From Naganishia liquefaciens (taxonomy: Eukaryota > Basidiomycota > Tremellomycetes > Filobasidiales > Filobasidiaceae): DNA of 64,000 nucleotides. The notes beneath the pieces were generated by a model, which had not been told where the DNA came from, searched no databases, and saw only the letters and a program-made list of their open reading frames with translations. The DNA lies in the NCBI GenBank assembly GCA_013423385.1, contig BLZA01000028.1:62001-126000 (forward strand), read 5' to 3'. The translations under genes and the position numbers were made by a program. Below, in pieces: positions 22,003 to 35,043 of the stretch; positions within the stretch are counted from its first letter, which is position 1; every line of letters begins with the position of its first letter.

Positions 22003-25000
22003 ATGCCCGGAACCGTCTCTTCCGCCGATGCCGACGGCTCCCCCGATGGCCCATCACCCAAGCAATTATTCAACCTGCAGAGACCCCCTATCAATGAAGG
22101 ACAATTCGCTCACCGCTGTGCATACTGTCCTTCGACGTTTGCCAAGACGGAACACCTGAAACGACACGAAAGATCACACACCAAGGAACGGCCGTACGTC
22201 TGTGTCGTCTGCGGCAAAAAGTTTACGCGAGGGGATTCTCTGACAAGGCATCTGCGGTTGCATGAGAATGGCGGAGTGGTGATGGGCGGACAAGCAGAGG
22301 ATGAAGAAGAGGATGCAAGGGTTGATGTCGAGGCCGATAGCAATGCAAGGGGAAAGAAGGGAAAGGCTGGAGGGAAGAGCCCGACGGAGAGACAACTGCC
22401 TGTAGGTTTTGTACATTTTGCATCTGCAAAACTGACCCAGATTAGGCCTCAATTAAAGCGGAACCACGGACCTCACGGTCCCCACAAGATGATGGCTTTG
22501 CACTCGATCCTCAATTGGCAGAGCCAAGCTACAAGAAACGACGCATATCTCCGCCAGCCGCACCGCGGTACGATTCCGCAATGACACCACGCTATGAAGA
22601 CTTTCTCGCTCCGCATGCACCAGGCATGACACCGACGGGGTACAGCTCCATGCAGCACACCTCGCTCACTCTCTCGGACCTCTACACGAATCCACCACAC
22701 GGCGAATCCGTTCGCTCAACGTACCAGCACGATTGGTCCAGTCGCAGTCAAACGGGCGAGCGAGATGAAGCAGATGAGCGGGAGAGCGACCGCACGAGGT
22801 CGGTCAAGGCCTCCGAGGGATCCGTGGCCGGGTCGTTTTCGAATACGATACGGAACGAGTTGAATGTGCCGACGCAGCCCGGACTCGGATCGGCGATGAA
22901 TTCAATGGGCTACATGCAAGGCATGTCAATCGGCGGTCCTTCGCATGGGATCCCAACGACTGATCGCTCGTACGATTCACTCAAGTCAGAGGTACAGCAA
23001 GAAATAGGGATCGCCAACTCTGATCGAGTCTTTGCCCAGAGTCCGCGCAATGATCAGCCGCAGGCGGGACCCTCGGATTTCTACGACGGCACCGGACTCG
23101 CGCCGACGGGGTTCGAAGGCGTGGATTTTTCATCCTTTGGCGGGTTCGATTTCAATTCCTCGCCAACGCATCTCGACCTGCTGCAACTTCTCGCGTCGGA
23201 CGGTTCCCTCGCCTTTGGACACACCCTCATCCCGCAATTCCACACCTACACACGGCGCAATTCCCCCGAGCTACAGACGGGGGAATCCGCGTTTCCAGGA
23301 ACGCAACTGGCGCGGCATCCGCATATGGAGGTCGACGTCAATGCATGGTCTGATCCACGTGCGGCGGATGACAAGACGGAGCATGCGAATCCGGGGGGCG
23401 ACGTGGATCTATCGCAGCTGGGCGTGTCGATGGATATCGCGCAGTTTTGGAGCGGTCTGATGGGACATGCCCCGGCAGTACCGCCACAGGATTATGCAAT
23501 ACCGCCAGAGGTCAATCATCCGCCACAAGCACCCGTTCATCCGGTGCCAGATTCCGCGCAACAAGCTGCGGAAAGAGCCAAGCAGCACGATACAACCGGG
23601 AAGCGGAGCGCGTCGATGGAGACACCGCTCAGTCTCGGCGCGTCGGGTCGTCCACAGGAAGCGATCAAAGAAGCTCGCTGTTTGATTACCGATCTATCCT
23701 TCAACCTGAATGCGTCAACATCGCCGCTCTCCGCGCCATTTCTCGATCTATGCTTGACAACATACTTTACGCGTTTCTTGCCAACATTCAATGTCATACA
23801 CCGGCCGACGTTTTCGGTGCGGCAGGCACCGGGGCCGCTGTTGATCAACATGATTGCACTGGGGAGTCTCTACGTACCCGCTCCGGACGCCAAGGAAAAG
23901 GTGAGTCGTCGGGGTCGCTGCCGAGGCGTAGCTAACGATTCCACAGGGGGAAGCGTTATGGAGACTCGTTTACAAGGGTGTCGCAGCGAGCGTAAGTTTA
24001 TCGGGAGCTCGTCAAACTCCGCTGACCACCGTGCAGTGGGATCGTCTGATGGAACTACGCAACGGACCCTTCGATCCGACAAAGGGTACCCCACTCGTCC
24101 AAACCATCATGCTCGGCCAGCTGTTTGCAGCGCTCTCCAGCAAACAAAACATTCGCAGATCGCCATACACCTTTCAAGGCCTTGGTCTGCGTATAGCACG
24201 GCTATGCGGCATGTACCTGGACACAACTATCGCATGCCAAACCGAGGTCCCTTCAGAACAATGTTCCGCTGCGGAACTCGATATCGCGTGGCGGACGTGG
24301 GCAGCTCGAGAGACGCAACTTCGCGCGTTACTCGGCTCCATGGTCGTCGATGGGCAATTCATGTCGCTCTTTCACACTGGAACGACCGTTCGGCATCTCT
24401 GCAATGAATTCCCCAACCCGTGTCCCGACTACCTGTGGAATGCGCCGAATGCGCTGGCGTGGCGTGAGCAGCTGAAACGGTATATTCCTCTGCAAGACTC
24501 TCGACGGAAACAGACGTTTGCGTCGATTTACCGCAAATTGCTCGACGAGCAGCACGGCGGCATCGACGTTTCTCTCGAGTATCCGCTCTCACCACTCGGC
24601 AAGGCGACCGTTCTTGTGGGCCTTGCGTCTGTGATTGCCGACTGCCGTGAGTCCCGCCAATTGGATCAGATCTACGGTCAGCACCCGCCATTGGTCCTCG
24701 TGACCGCTCTGCGGCGGATATACCGGCAACTCATGCGGGACGTCTCGAGCCCCGTAGAATCGATCGGTCTCAAAATGGGCTGGCATGATCTTTGCTTGCA
24801 ATTCCTCTTGTCGCAAGCTGTCGACAAGTCGGCGATGCGGGCAACAACGTGCCGCCCTGCTGCGGTACCCGACAATCTGCCCGTATGCGATGAGACGTAC
24901 GCCTACACGCGAACACTGGTCGGACGCCGTATCCTGCTCCATGCCAACGCCATTCGACAACTCGCCGACAAGTTTCCATTCTCGGCCATGGGTTCGCCTC

Positions 25001-25359
25001 AATTCTTCATTCCTCGTTTTTGCCATAATGCCGCTCTGTCGCTGTTGGCCTATATCAAGGGGAACAAGGATACCGCAGGCGCGGCGCATCGCACGTATGA
25101 TCTCTCGCGGGAAATCGACTGGGACGCGCTCGGTTCCTTTGGATTTTCGCCTTCGGATCGACTGACGGGCTACGACGCACAGTCTGCGGCGAGCATTGAC
25201 AAGGAGTTTATCAGCCAGGGAGGAATTGTCGAGCTGAATTCTCAATTGCTGGACGAAGCCGCGTTGAACGACTTTATCGTTTGGTTGCGCTCTTTCGGCA
25301 ACTTTTTCGGCATCGCAGAAGTCTACAGCGAAGACATTGCGAGGAGGATGAGCGGGTAG
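22003..25359 (+). CDS. Fungal C2H2 zinc-finger transcription factor with fungal-specific regulatory domain
   Basis: Four exons: about 22003-22398, 22445-23898, 23947-23991 and 24036-25359. Two adjacent C2H2 fingers lie near residues 38-90: CAYCPSTFAKTEHLKRHERSH and CVVCGKKFTRGDSLTRHLRLH, spaced by the TKERPYV linker. A basic stretch EPSYKKRRISPP may be a nuclear signal. The long disordered middle part ends at the fungal-specific transcription factor domain (PF04082-like), seen as FLDLCLTTYFTRFLPTFNVI, HRPTF, APGPLLINMIALGSLY and FAALSSKQNIRRSPYTFQGLG. The architecture matches fungal regulators of carbon or nitrogen use such as the AmdX/Klf1-type group. Target genes cannot be read. The start ATG is the first that gives an intact first finger. 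Confidence 0.88.
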
Positions 25360-25734
25360 ACAGTTGTAAATAGCCTTCACATCGGTTCAGCAGTGATTGC
25401 CGACGGCTCTCGGAGCGAAAGAACAAGGGACGGACACGGACAGGACGACGCGGGCGGGTGTGAGCTTGATCGCTAGTCCGGAGTGACAGATGCCCCTAAG
25501 CCGCCGAAACAATAGAGGGTATGAGACCGCAAGCGGAACAGCCTCAGCTATACTGGATGTGTGGACAGAGTCAGTCGTAGAGACAGTATATCCTGTACAG
25601 TAGATTCATATTGGATATCGTCTCCTCGTCTGTACACGTCATCATCGATCACGAGCAGCGCACGAGATGAAACGGGTGAATAATTCAGCTGAATGTCATG
25701 TCGGTACTCCTCTCGACATTGCGTCAAGCTCGGC
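25360..25734. other. Intergenic, zinc-finger gene to thiamine pyrophosphokinase
   Basis: No gene is seen. An in-frame upstream ATG at 25693 exists for the next gene, but the ATG at 25735 gives the length usual for the family. Confidence 0.4.
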
Positions 25735-26895
25735 ATGACTGATAGCGCTTCTGTACACAACTGGACCTGCAACGGCATTTTCGGTCCTGCTGGCGACAGT
25801 CCGTCATTCGCGTTGATCGTGCTGAACCAGCCCGTCACGCGACCCGACATCCTTCAACGACTTTGGCAGAATGCACGCGTAAAGATCTGCGCAGACGGCG
25901 GAGGGAATAGGCTGCATGACACGTTACAGCATCTCAAGGGCGGATTGGAAGGAAAGAGTCAAGGCATAGTGGATCTACGTGATGCGTAAGTACTTTTCGG
26001 AAGATTCGTGCGTTGCTGAATCTTGCGCAGATTTCTCCCCGATGTTATAAAGGGAGACCTGGATTCCCTACGGCCAGACGTCCAGGAGTTCTACGCCGCC
26101 AAGGTAAGCCGATGCAACGGATGGATCCGAGAAATATTCTGACGACATGGTAGGGTGTGCAAATCATCAAAGATGGCGACGAGTACTCGACAGATTTACA
26201 GAAATGTATTCAGCACGTCGAAGAGATGGAGAGCTCGCAGGAGGACGACTGGATACCAATCGTGATATATGGAGGCTTATCTGGACGCTTAGACCAGACG
26301 ACAGCAGTTTTGTCGCTTCTCCACAAACTCAGAATACGCTCCGTTTCAACATCCAAGCATATTCGCGAACAATCAAAACCAAATACAGCTGTCGAAACGC
26401 ATGACCGTTCGATTCCGGGCTCTGTCAAATTGCCAACGGGAGAAGAGCTATACATTTCCTACGACGCCGACGAGGAAGAGGAGACCGGCCGGAAAAAGGC
26501 TCGAGGTGTTGGTAGACGAGATATACGCGTGGTCAACGACGATTGCATTGCATGGGCGCTAGATAGCGTGAGTGCTGCCTTGTTCCCCCCAGATCTTTCA
26601 CTGACCTGTTCTCAAAGGGCACCCACGAGATCGCCATCGATCACTCGCAATACGGCCAGACATGTGGGATTCTGCCATTAGGCGTGCAGGAAAGCCGAGT
26701 CTCGACCCAAGGTCTGAAATGGGACTTTGGTAGGTTTTGCGTCGGGCGATGTAAACACTGGAGCTGATTTCGTGTTCAGATTGGCTGACCTCGTTTGATA
26801 CGCAAATATCCACGTCGAATCATTTGTTGCCGGAAAATCCGTCGGTGGTTGTAAAGACCAGCAGACCCGTGTATTGGACAATGGAGATCCGTTGA
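25735..26895 (+). CDS. THI80: Thiamine pyrophosphokinase
   Basis: Five exons with GT-AG introns ending about 26028, 26155, 26616 and 26781. The protein runs FALIVLNQPV, then KICADGGGNRLHD, FLPDVIKGDLDSLRP, GVQIIKDGDEYSTDLQK and VIYGGLSGRLDQTTAVLSLL. These are the hallmarks of the TPK catalytic domain: ADGG and GDLDS bind ATP and magnesium, DxxxTDL binds thiamine, and GGxxGRxDQ completes the site. The C-terminal thiamine-binding beta domain is GTHEIAIDHSQYGQTCGILP, LGVQESRVSTQGLKWDF and SNHLLPENPSVVVKTSRPVYW. The enzyme makes thiamine diphosphate from thiamine and ATP in the cytosol. It converges with the ABC transporter, the two stops lying 165 bp apart. Confidence 0.95.
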
Positions 26896-27060
26896 GCCAA
26901 AGCCCGGCCATTGTGTTATGAGAGCAACTCAGACCTCTTCCGCTGGCGCAAGGACAATAGACAAGCCAGAACAGACCATCGGCATACTTATGGTCTATAT
27001 TGCCGATCTCTGAGCACTATATAGTACAGCCAAATACATAATTACGACGTCATTCCAGCT

Positions 27061-30000
27061 CTACATCTTGCTGAGCTTCTGCATCTGCGTGAGCTCGTAC
27101 TACAATAATGCAATAGTTGTTTAGCGAATGCAAGCGCTTGCTCGCAAAGACCACACTCACATAGCCACCCCTCTTCTCAATGAGTTGCTGGTGATTACCT
27201 GCTTCCGCGACTCTGCCGTCCTTCAAAAAGTAGATAATGTCGGCGTTCTAGGAGGAACGGACAAGTCAATCAGCTTTCCGTCGCAGCGAACGGTAGACCA
27301 GCTTACCTGAATAGAAGAAAGACGATGCGCGATAGCAACTGTCGTACGCCTGGCATCGCCACGAATGGCTTGATCAAGGGCAGCTTGCACGACACGTTCC
27401 GAAGTGGAATCCAAGGCGGATGTGGCTGAAGCGTCGAAATGTTAGCCAGCGGCGATGGACATCTCGCTGGTGGCTTACCTTCATCCAGCAGCAAAATTTT
27501 CGGGCGACGAATAAGAGCTCGAGCGATAGCGATACGTTGCTGGGAAGCTTTGTTAGTCTCATTGTAGAACATGAGGAAGGCTTGATTTACTTTTTGTCCT
27601 CCAGAGAACCTTGATGCGCTCTTGTTGCCACATTCAGTCTCGAATCCATCAGGAAGCGATTCAATGAATTGCAACTATTCACAAGTCAGCATTGTCGATT
27701 AGGCGGGGACTCATCTACTCACAATATTAGCATCTCGACAAGCTTGCAGCAATTCCTCCTCCGTCACTTCCTCAGGAGGTTTGTTGGCACCAAGTCTATC
27801 ATAAACGGTAAGCCTCGTTCAAGAGCGAAAAGGTCACACTTACAAGATGTTGAACCGAATCGTTCCTCCATACAGCGTGGGCTCTTGACCGACCAATGCG
27901 ATTTGAGATCGGAAACTCGCGACATTGAGCTCGTTGACGGGAACGCCGTCAAGCGTGACCTGTCCAGCGAGGACATCGTAGAAACGCTCGAGCAGACCAA
28001 TTGTTGTACTTTTTCCTCCACCACTCGCTCCGCAGAATGCAACAAAAGAGCCCGCAGGGATGTCAAGGTTGAGATCTCGCAAAACGCGCACACCTGGTCG
28101 AGTTGGGTACCTGAAGTGAACGTGCTCAAATGCGAGGTTCCCTTGCAGCGTCGCAGCATCAACAATCTTCCCCTCTGTCGATTCAGCATCAATCTCGGGA
28201 CGCATGTCGATCTGCTTGATGATAGCCGTGGCGGAAGACTTTGCCTTGGACGCGTCGGGCACGAAGTTGAAAACATTGCCCGCTTGAATACTGGCGAAGA
28301 CCACCGAATTGAGGACGGTGAAAAAGGCATTGATGGGATAGACTCCGTCGGCAATCCAAGTGGCACCGACGTAGAACACAAGCGCAATGACGAAGAAAGA
28401 CAGCGCTTGAGTAACGGCATAGAGGAGGTTAGAACGAATAGCGGAACGGTTCGAATTGTGAAGCGGGATTTCAAGCGCCCTTTGATATATCCTGAGACAA
28501 TCGTCCTCTCGCGTCAAGCTTGCTACCGTCCGGATAGCCCCAGCCGCCTCGGAAGCCATATGGGACGACTTGGAATGTGCCTTCTTGTTCTTCTCGTCCT
28601 TGAGAACGACGACCTGCGATAGGCTGTAAGAATCATGCTGCGATCCCATCCGCAAGACTCACCCTCAATCGAATATACCCGGCAGACACGAGTAAGGGAA
28701 TGCATGCAATACCTGACAGCAAATGAGCCCTTGTAAGATGTCTCGCAATACAGACATACCAATCGCTGCCAATTTCGGCCCATAGATCAAACCGATAATC
28801 ATACCCGTCACAATAGTGCTGATAGACTGGACGATCGTCCCCAGAGTCACACCAGCCAAGCCTTGGACCTTTTGAGGCTGGTCGGCCAGTTTGGATGTCA
28901 AAGCCCCGGTAGAGTTTTTGTCCTCGTCGAAAAAGGCGATATCCTGTCGCAAAATTCCTCGGAACATCATGCTTCGCAGCTTGCCCGTCAGAGTCTCAGC
29001 CGTATGGATGAGGAAGTATTGCTGGAAGAAGATTAGGATGGCTGCGGCGATGGCAGTGATAAAGTACCATAACGCGTTTCTAGCTGAGCGACTTTCGACG
29101 CGTCCAAGATCGACCCCAGAAAAGTCTCGAATCGAGTAACTGCAAATGATGTGAGCATATGTGCGCGATGCAGCCAGGAAGACGTACCCGAAAAGGATGG
29201 CAATAGCTGGATAGACCATGCCACTGCCTATCGCGGCGAGAAGGCCCATAAGATAGAACCATTTGTACTCCCTGTTGATTTTGTAGCATCGCTTGGCAAG
29301 ATAGAAGAACGAGTAAAGTTTCTCCTTGTCGTCGACCTGGCCCTCTTCAGCAGCCCGAGCTGCGAGAACCTGACTGGCAATACTTTGCGTTGTGTTTTTG
29401 CGCTCAAGTCCGGCAGGCAATTCTCCATGCTCTGCCGATGCGGGCGTGCGTTCACGCTTGAGGTTGTTGAAACCAGAGTCGCCGCTGACCTGTCGGGCGA
29501 CATCCTGTCCTTCCGATGAATCGTCGTCATATTCGAGAATTGTTTCCTTTTCCTTCGCAGCCGCCAGTTCCTGAGCTTTCACCAGCTGAGCGTATGCGGA
29601 GTTGGCATTGGCAAGGAGTTCGTTGTGAGTACCTTGTTCCAGGATCTCGCCGCTTCCAACGACAACGATGTTGTCGGCGTTCTGCGGAGAATTAGTTTAC
29701 CATTGAGATCAGCCGAGTCAACTCACTTTGATGGTCGAGAGACGATGAGCGATGACAATGGTTGTTCGCCCGATACTGGCCCGCTCCAGAGCTTCTTGCA
29801 CGATACCTTCCGATTGTGTGTCCAATGCCGAGGTAGCTTCATCCAGTAGGAGGATTTTCGGGTCCGACACGATGGACCGGGCAATCGCGACTCGTTGCTT
29901 TTGGCCACCCGAAATTAAGAATCCACGTTCTCCGACGTCAGTGTCGTACCCGGCAGGTAGGTTCATGATGAAATCGTGAGCATTGGCCTGAACGGCAGCC

Positions 30001-32221
30001 TGCTTTACCAATTCAAACTTTTCGGCATCCGAGCAGTTTTCAAACTTTGACCCAATCAAGCCGTGCTCGATGTTCTCTCGGATTGAGACACCGAACAAAG
30101 TAGGTTCCTGCGAGACCAGTCCCATCTGCTGTCGAAGCCATCTGACGTTAAGCGATCGGAGGTCATGGCCGTCTAGCTTGACGACTCCCTCCACAGGGTC
30201 GTAGAATCGTTCCGCCAGCGCGATCACTGGAAGAGGCGTTAGCTACACCTCGAACAATCGACGCCAATACTCACCCGTTGATTTTCCTGATCCAGAAGCG
30301 CCGACAAGTGCAGTAGTCTTGCCAGGTGGGAAGGTCAAGTTCAGTCCCTTTAGGATAGGTACGTCTGGTCGGGCAGGGTAATGGAATTTGACATTCTCCA
30401 GGCTGATCTCGCCTTTAACTTCCGGGAGTCTCTCGCCCTCATCACTGCCGGTGTCGATTGAAGGGACTCGGTCGATGGTCTGATAAAGTTTGGCGGCGCC
30501 TCCTCGAGCCTTTCCGATGGCTTCCATCTCCGGCGCCAACATGGCCATACTGAAACTGCCGATCAATATCGACAAGAAGACGGTGATGATTTTACCCGAG
30601 TCAATGCCGTTTCGGTTGATCTGGGGAGGCATTAGCTCGTGCACCATCCCTTATGCTCCCACTCACCAATCGGCCACCAAAGAAAAAGGCCAGAGCGTAA
30701 CCAGAGTAGATGACAAAGAACATGGCGGCCAATCCGGCTGCGTGCACATTCGCACCGTTGCTTCCAACCTTGACAGCCTTGGCGATATGGGTATCAAACA
30801 AGTACGCCAGCGGCTTCTGTGCACCGAAGGCCTGAGCGGTACGAATGGATGAGATGACCTCTTCCGCAATCGTTCCAGCCTTGGCGATGGCGCCGAGAGA
30901 GGCAGTCTGGTGTTTGATCATGAACTTTTGCATTGTTGCGCCTGCTGCCGTGATCGGAATCAATATTGACGACATGGCCAGGGCGAGTCGCCATTCTTGT
31001 GTGAAGGCCACTGTACGCAACGTTAGCGAAGAAGAGTCACGACGACAACGAACTTACAAACGAAACCAGTGATGAATGTCGACATGTATTGGACGGCGGT
31101 CGGCACCTTTTCGGCAATTCCGCTATGCACCAAATGCGTATCTGTTTCGATTCTCGTGGCGACCTCTCCGGCACCCAATTCATCAAAGTAGGCGATGTCT
31201 TGACGGAGGACTGCTTGCAAGTATCGTTCCCTGACACGCTTAGCGTTGACTTCTCCGGTCCATTGCCAAACGAGCATGTACGAGTATGTGCAGACGAGCA
31301 TCCCTATTGGAGTTCCCAATCAGCTTCGCGCAAAGATAGATCGCTAAAATCACTTGCCAATTCCAATGTACACAAGGTATGAAGCGTTGTCCCCTGCTGA
31401 GCTCTTGAGGTCGGCTTTAGCAGCTTCGAAGGCAGCGGCGACGGCGGGATCGGGGTTGTTTCCTTGTCCAGCGAGAATACCTTGGTATGTAGCGAAATCC
31501 GTGAATGATGTGGTTAATTTACCAAAGATGAGACTGCAGGACTGTTAGCGGGACATTCCTGGAAACAGAAGAGTACGTACGTCATTAGAGGCTGAGTTGC
31601 TCCGGCGGCGGCAGCCAGAACCAATGCCCCGATATTCAGCAACTTCTCCATCGGCGTGTGAAAACGGTACAGCTGAAAAATCGAGACAGGCTTGGGCCCC
31701 GTCTCCTTTGCCTTTTTGACCTTTTTCGACTTCTTGCCTCTCCTCGTCGATTTTTCGTTTGTCGATTCGCTATCCGACGTCGAGGCGTTCGAGTTTGAAG
31801 CTCTGTGCGGTTTTTCCGAGAGCGACAATTGACCTGAATGAGAGCTGTCCCTGCCATGGGTCGGCGGCGATTGTTTCTCGAAATGCAATGTTGAGTCCTG
31901 GAGAGGAGCGCCATTATCGAACAGGAGAGCGTCATCCTGCACTTTTCGCGAGGGAATGGCATGTTCGTTGGGCATTCCAGGCTTCTTGAGTTCCGGTAGA
32001 GTTCCCTCGCCATTGATGATCCCCTCATCGCCTTCCTGGCGTCCAATGGTCGCACCTGCCACATTCGGCATGGCTCCTGATCCCACGATACTCGGATACG
32101 GAATACCAGGAGGAACAGATAAAGGCTGTGCTTGCCTCGAAGGATCGTCCTTTGTTTGCGATATGCCTTCCGAGGAAAGGCGGTCGCCGCTGTTTTGCGA
32201 CGCGCTGTGATCGTTCATCAT
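27061..32221 (-). CDS. Full-length ABCB (MDR/P-glycoprotein-type) multidrug transporter
   Basis: About 15 exons on the minus strand. Readable borders include 32221-31581, 31533-31358, 31303-31058, 31010-30667, 30620-30275, 30226-29727 and 29681-29189. The stop is at 27061 after [13 protein letters not shown] charged 190-residue N-terminal extension with [11 protein letters not shown] precedes TMD1. NBD1 has Walker [10 protein letters not shown], signature ISGGQKQR and Walker [14 protein letters not shown] linker leads to TMD2 and NBD2 (Walker [10 protein letters not shown], signature FSGGQKQR, Walker [13 protein letters not shown]). All catalytic motifs are intact. TMD-NBD-TMD-NBD order and about 1,400 residues fit the fungal ABCB exporters of drugs or pheromone in the plasma membrane. 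The second intron (31357-31304) begins with GC instead of GT. Confidence 0.93.
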
Positions 32222-32640
32222 GGCGCCTCTGTACGTTTGTTGCAAAGGCTACAACAGAAGGCTTGAGTGGAAGATCCCATGTAGCCAACCTTATCAACGA
32301 GTGCGCCACGCGCGATGCCTAACTGCGATCCTCGCATGGGACGATCCCGCGTCTCGGCGGCTTCTGCGGGCTGACGGCGGATCGAAGCCGGGGCCCGCGT
32401 TTCCATGCTTTCTTGGGAGGGTCGTGTTTTGACATTCTCTGAGACACGGCTCCCGGCTCCGCAGTATGAAACGCTTACGGGACACGAGGCATCGCCGAGG
32501 TAGCTGCCGATGGCCGACGTGCGGTCGCTCCTGTCTCCTCTCACGCCTTCAATTCCACAGGTCAGGACATGATTACAAGCCTATCAACCATCAAATTTTT
32601 ACAGCGCATTCTACTTTAGTCGAGATCACCTTGACTTGCA
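32222..32640. other. Intergenic, upstream of the ABC transporter gene
   Basis: Promoter side of the ABC gene and 3' side of TRM11. No gene or clear element is seen. Confidence 0.4.
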
Positions 32641-34787
32641 TTAATCTTCTGACAGAGGCGTGGTTGGCGTCGAGGGGAACCCTGTCACATAGCGTTCCCG
32701 GAAATTCGCATGTCCCGGCACCTTTGCTACGCGTCGCGGCGCCTCATCTCGCTCGCCGCGATCATCGTCCTCGAGTCCCATCTCCTCGAACTCAACGTCC
32801 AGAGGTACGAAATTTGGCGCATCCCACTTCTTCTCTTCGCCATTTGCATCCCTAACGCTATACTTTTCCATCGTAATTAAGCGTCGACTCCATTTGTTGA
32901 ACTCTTGTGCACTGCCTTGACCGAAAGAGATTTCGCGCATGCCCTCAATGGTAGGTAGGTCCACTGGATCCCACTCTTCGGTGAACGTCGGGAGGAAGAA
33001 GACGAGCCGACCGCCCGGTACGAGCATGTATCGAGCGAACATAACGAGATCGTTGACGAGATCAACCATTTCGTACGGTTTTGAAGCGGGAATGTAACCG
33101 GGCGCTCTGTAGCGGTAACGAGTCCTGTCAGCTCTGCCAGAGGCAACCGGGTCGGCTGGACTTACTCGTGTGACCACACTCCATTCGGTAGCATCACCGG
33201 TTCCGTGATGAGCTTCTTCCGGCCAACCTTTCTGCCCAGCCGCTTGGCCCCAGCTCGCACACCATCTGTTACGCACATGCATAAGCTCGCAATCCGGCTC
33301 TCACCCCGCGAGGGTGACTCACATGGTGGATCAGTGATGATGGCATCTAGCAGCTCCCCTCTACGCCACGGATTCCTCGTCACGTCAAACGTAAGACAGT
33401 CGAGCATCTTATCCCGAATACCATACTGCTGAGCCGCTCTGAATACTCCCGGCCCGGATTTGTCTTATATAGCGTCAGCCATGATGGACCGCCGATGAAA
33501 GCCAGTACTGACCCTTTCCACGCATTTGACGGCCGTCGATGTCGCTGCCCATGACATAGGATCCCCAATGCGCACACGTGTAAAGCAGAGATCCGGTTCC
33601 CGCAAAGGGGTCGTAAATGATCTTTCCGTTATCTGACTGTCCGTTGCACCTGATGAGTCGTCGAGCATTGTGCCTGGCCTGAAAGACTTACCAACGTTTG
33701 CCCAGCCATCAACAAGCTCATTTCGCTCTCCATCGAGGTATTGCCATAAAATTTCCGCTCCTTGACGATGAACTTCTGGATCAACGAGCGTGCCTGACCA
33801 TATGCCACCTGTGTTCGATCCCATCAGTGCCTATGCATCTCGAGCAGAGACTCAGAAACTTGCGAGTCGACCCATAAAAATACGCAAAGGATATATACCC
33901 TCTGTTGCCTCCTCCAATTTCACTTTGGTCTTGGCGCCTTCTTCACTATTGCGCATCGCGAGATCAAATGCGGACTCCTCATCTAGAGCGGCCCGTCAGT
34001 CATGCTCACGAGGGTTTACCGTTTTACGCACATTCTTCGTAGACCATGTACGTTACTTGGGGTTTTTTCAGGTTTGCTTTCGCGGTTAAGCCCATGAACG
34101 CAAAGTTCTCGATAGTATCTCTGTCTTCAAGCATTAACACTCCGGTGGGTGATTCTTTTGACGAGCTCATACCTTCGCCGCGGGAATCCGATTTTACGGT
34201 TGATTCCGACAAGTTCAAACGAATATTCCTTTTGGGCATCTTCATCGGCTTGCCATAGTTCGCGACGAGGTTCCATGGATTTGCGCAGATGTGAGTAATT
34301 TGGCGATGAGGGGACGGGCGAGAAAGCATGGGATATGGCTCTATGTTGTGATCGTCAACACTATTGATCGCATTATGGCTTCGGATAGGACCCACTTGAG
34401 CATGATACACCTCGTTGTCAGAATCCGAGCCCACTCATCCGTCTGATCTACATCGTTCACGACAAGTGGTACTTCTCCATGATGTTCCTGATACACGCCA
34501 CGTCCCTCCGTAAACTCGATCACCACCAGCGCACTACTGCCCCTGCCAATAGCGTCCTCGAGCTCTCGAGTCGACTTGACCTGAATTCCCCACTCTGAAC
34601 CATTATCATTATTCACCGACTGCCCAGCTCCTGCTATGAAGTAGTCCCCTGTTGCGAGAAGCCTGATTCCGAATCCGAAGAAACGAGCGCAAGAGTCGAG
34701 GTCGGGAATGCGGAATGTGGGATGGGTTCGCGCGAGGTGTAGGAGGTATCGCTGCGGACAGGCATTCGAGTGAGATTTGCTCTCCAT
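32641..34787 (-). CDS. TRM11: tRNA (guanine-10-N2)-methyltransferase catalytic subunit Trm11
   Basis: Multi-exon gene on the minus strand starting MESKSHSNACPQRYLLHLARTH and ending at 32641. The N-terminal THUMP-type part is followed by ENFAFMGLTAKANLKKPQ and EESAFDLAMRNSEEGAKTK. Next come YPLRIFMGR, KFIVKERKFYGNTSMESEMS and the SAM site DPFAGTGSLLYTCAHWGSYV. The catalytic DPPYG tetrad is split by an intron in front of GVRAGAKRLGRKVGRK (junction near 33330-33270). The C-terminal part LVMFARYMLVPGGRLVFFLP is typical. Trm11 works with Trm112 to methylate G10 of cytosolic tRNAs. The gene is divergent from the carrier-like gene, with the start codons 256 bp apart. Confidence 0.93.
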
Positions 34788-35043
34788 CTTGAGAGATGTT
34801 CAGCTTGAGCTGGTTCTGTAGAGGATACATCAGGATACATTCTGGTGATACTGTCAGTGAACCTGCCGTTCAGACGAGGTCTCTGTCGATTGCATGCTCG
34901 TTCAAAATAGTTTGCATCCGCGTGTTCTCCGCTTGTCGAGACATGCTCAACAACTGTAGTCTCACCCCGGTGCTATTGCTGATCACTCAGACGGCGATCC
35001 AACGGCTTGCCTCTCCCCATCCCCCTGAAGAAATCGGGTCGCC
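34788..35043. promoter_or_regulatory. Short shared upstream region of TRM11 and the carrier-like gene
   Basis: Only 256 bp separate the two divergent start codons, so the two genes probably share a bidirectional promoter. No clear TATA box is seen. Confidence 0.4.
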
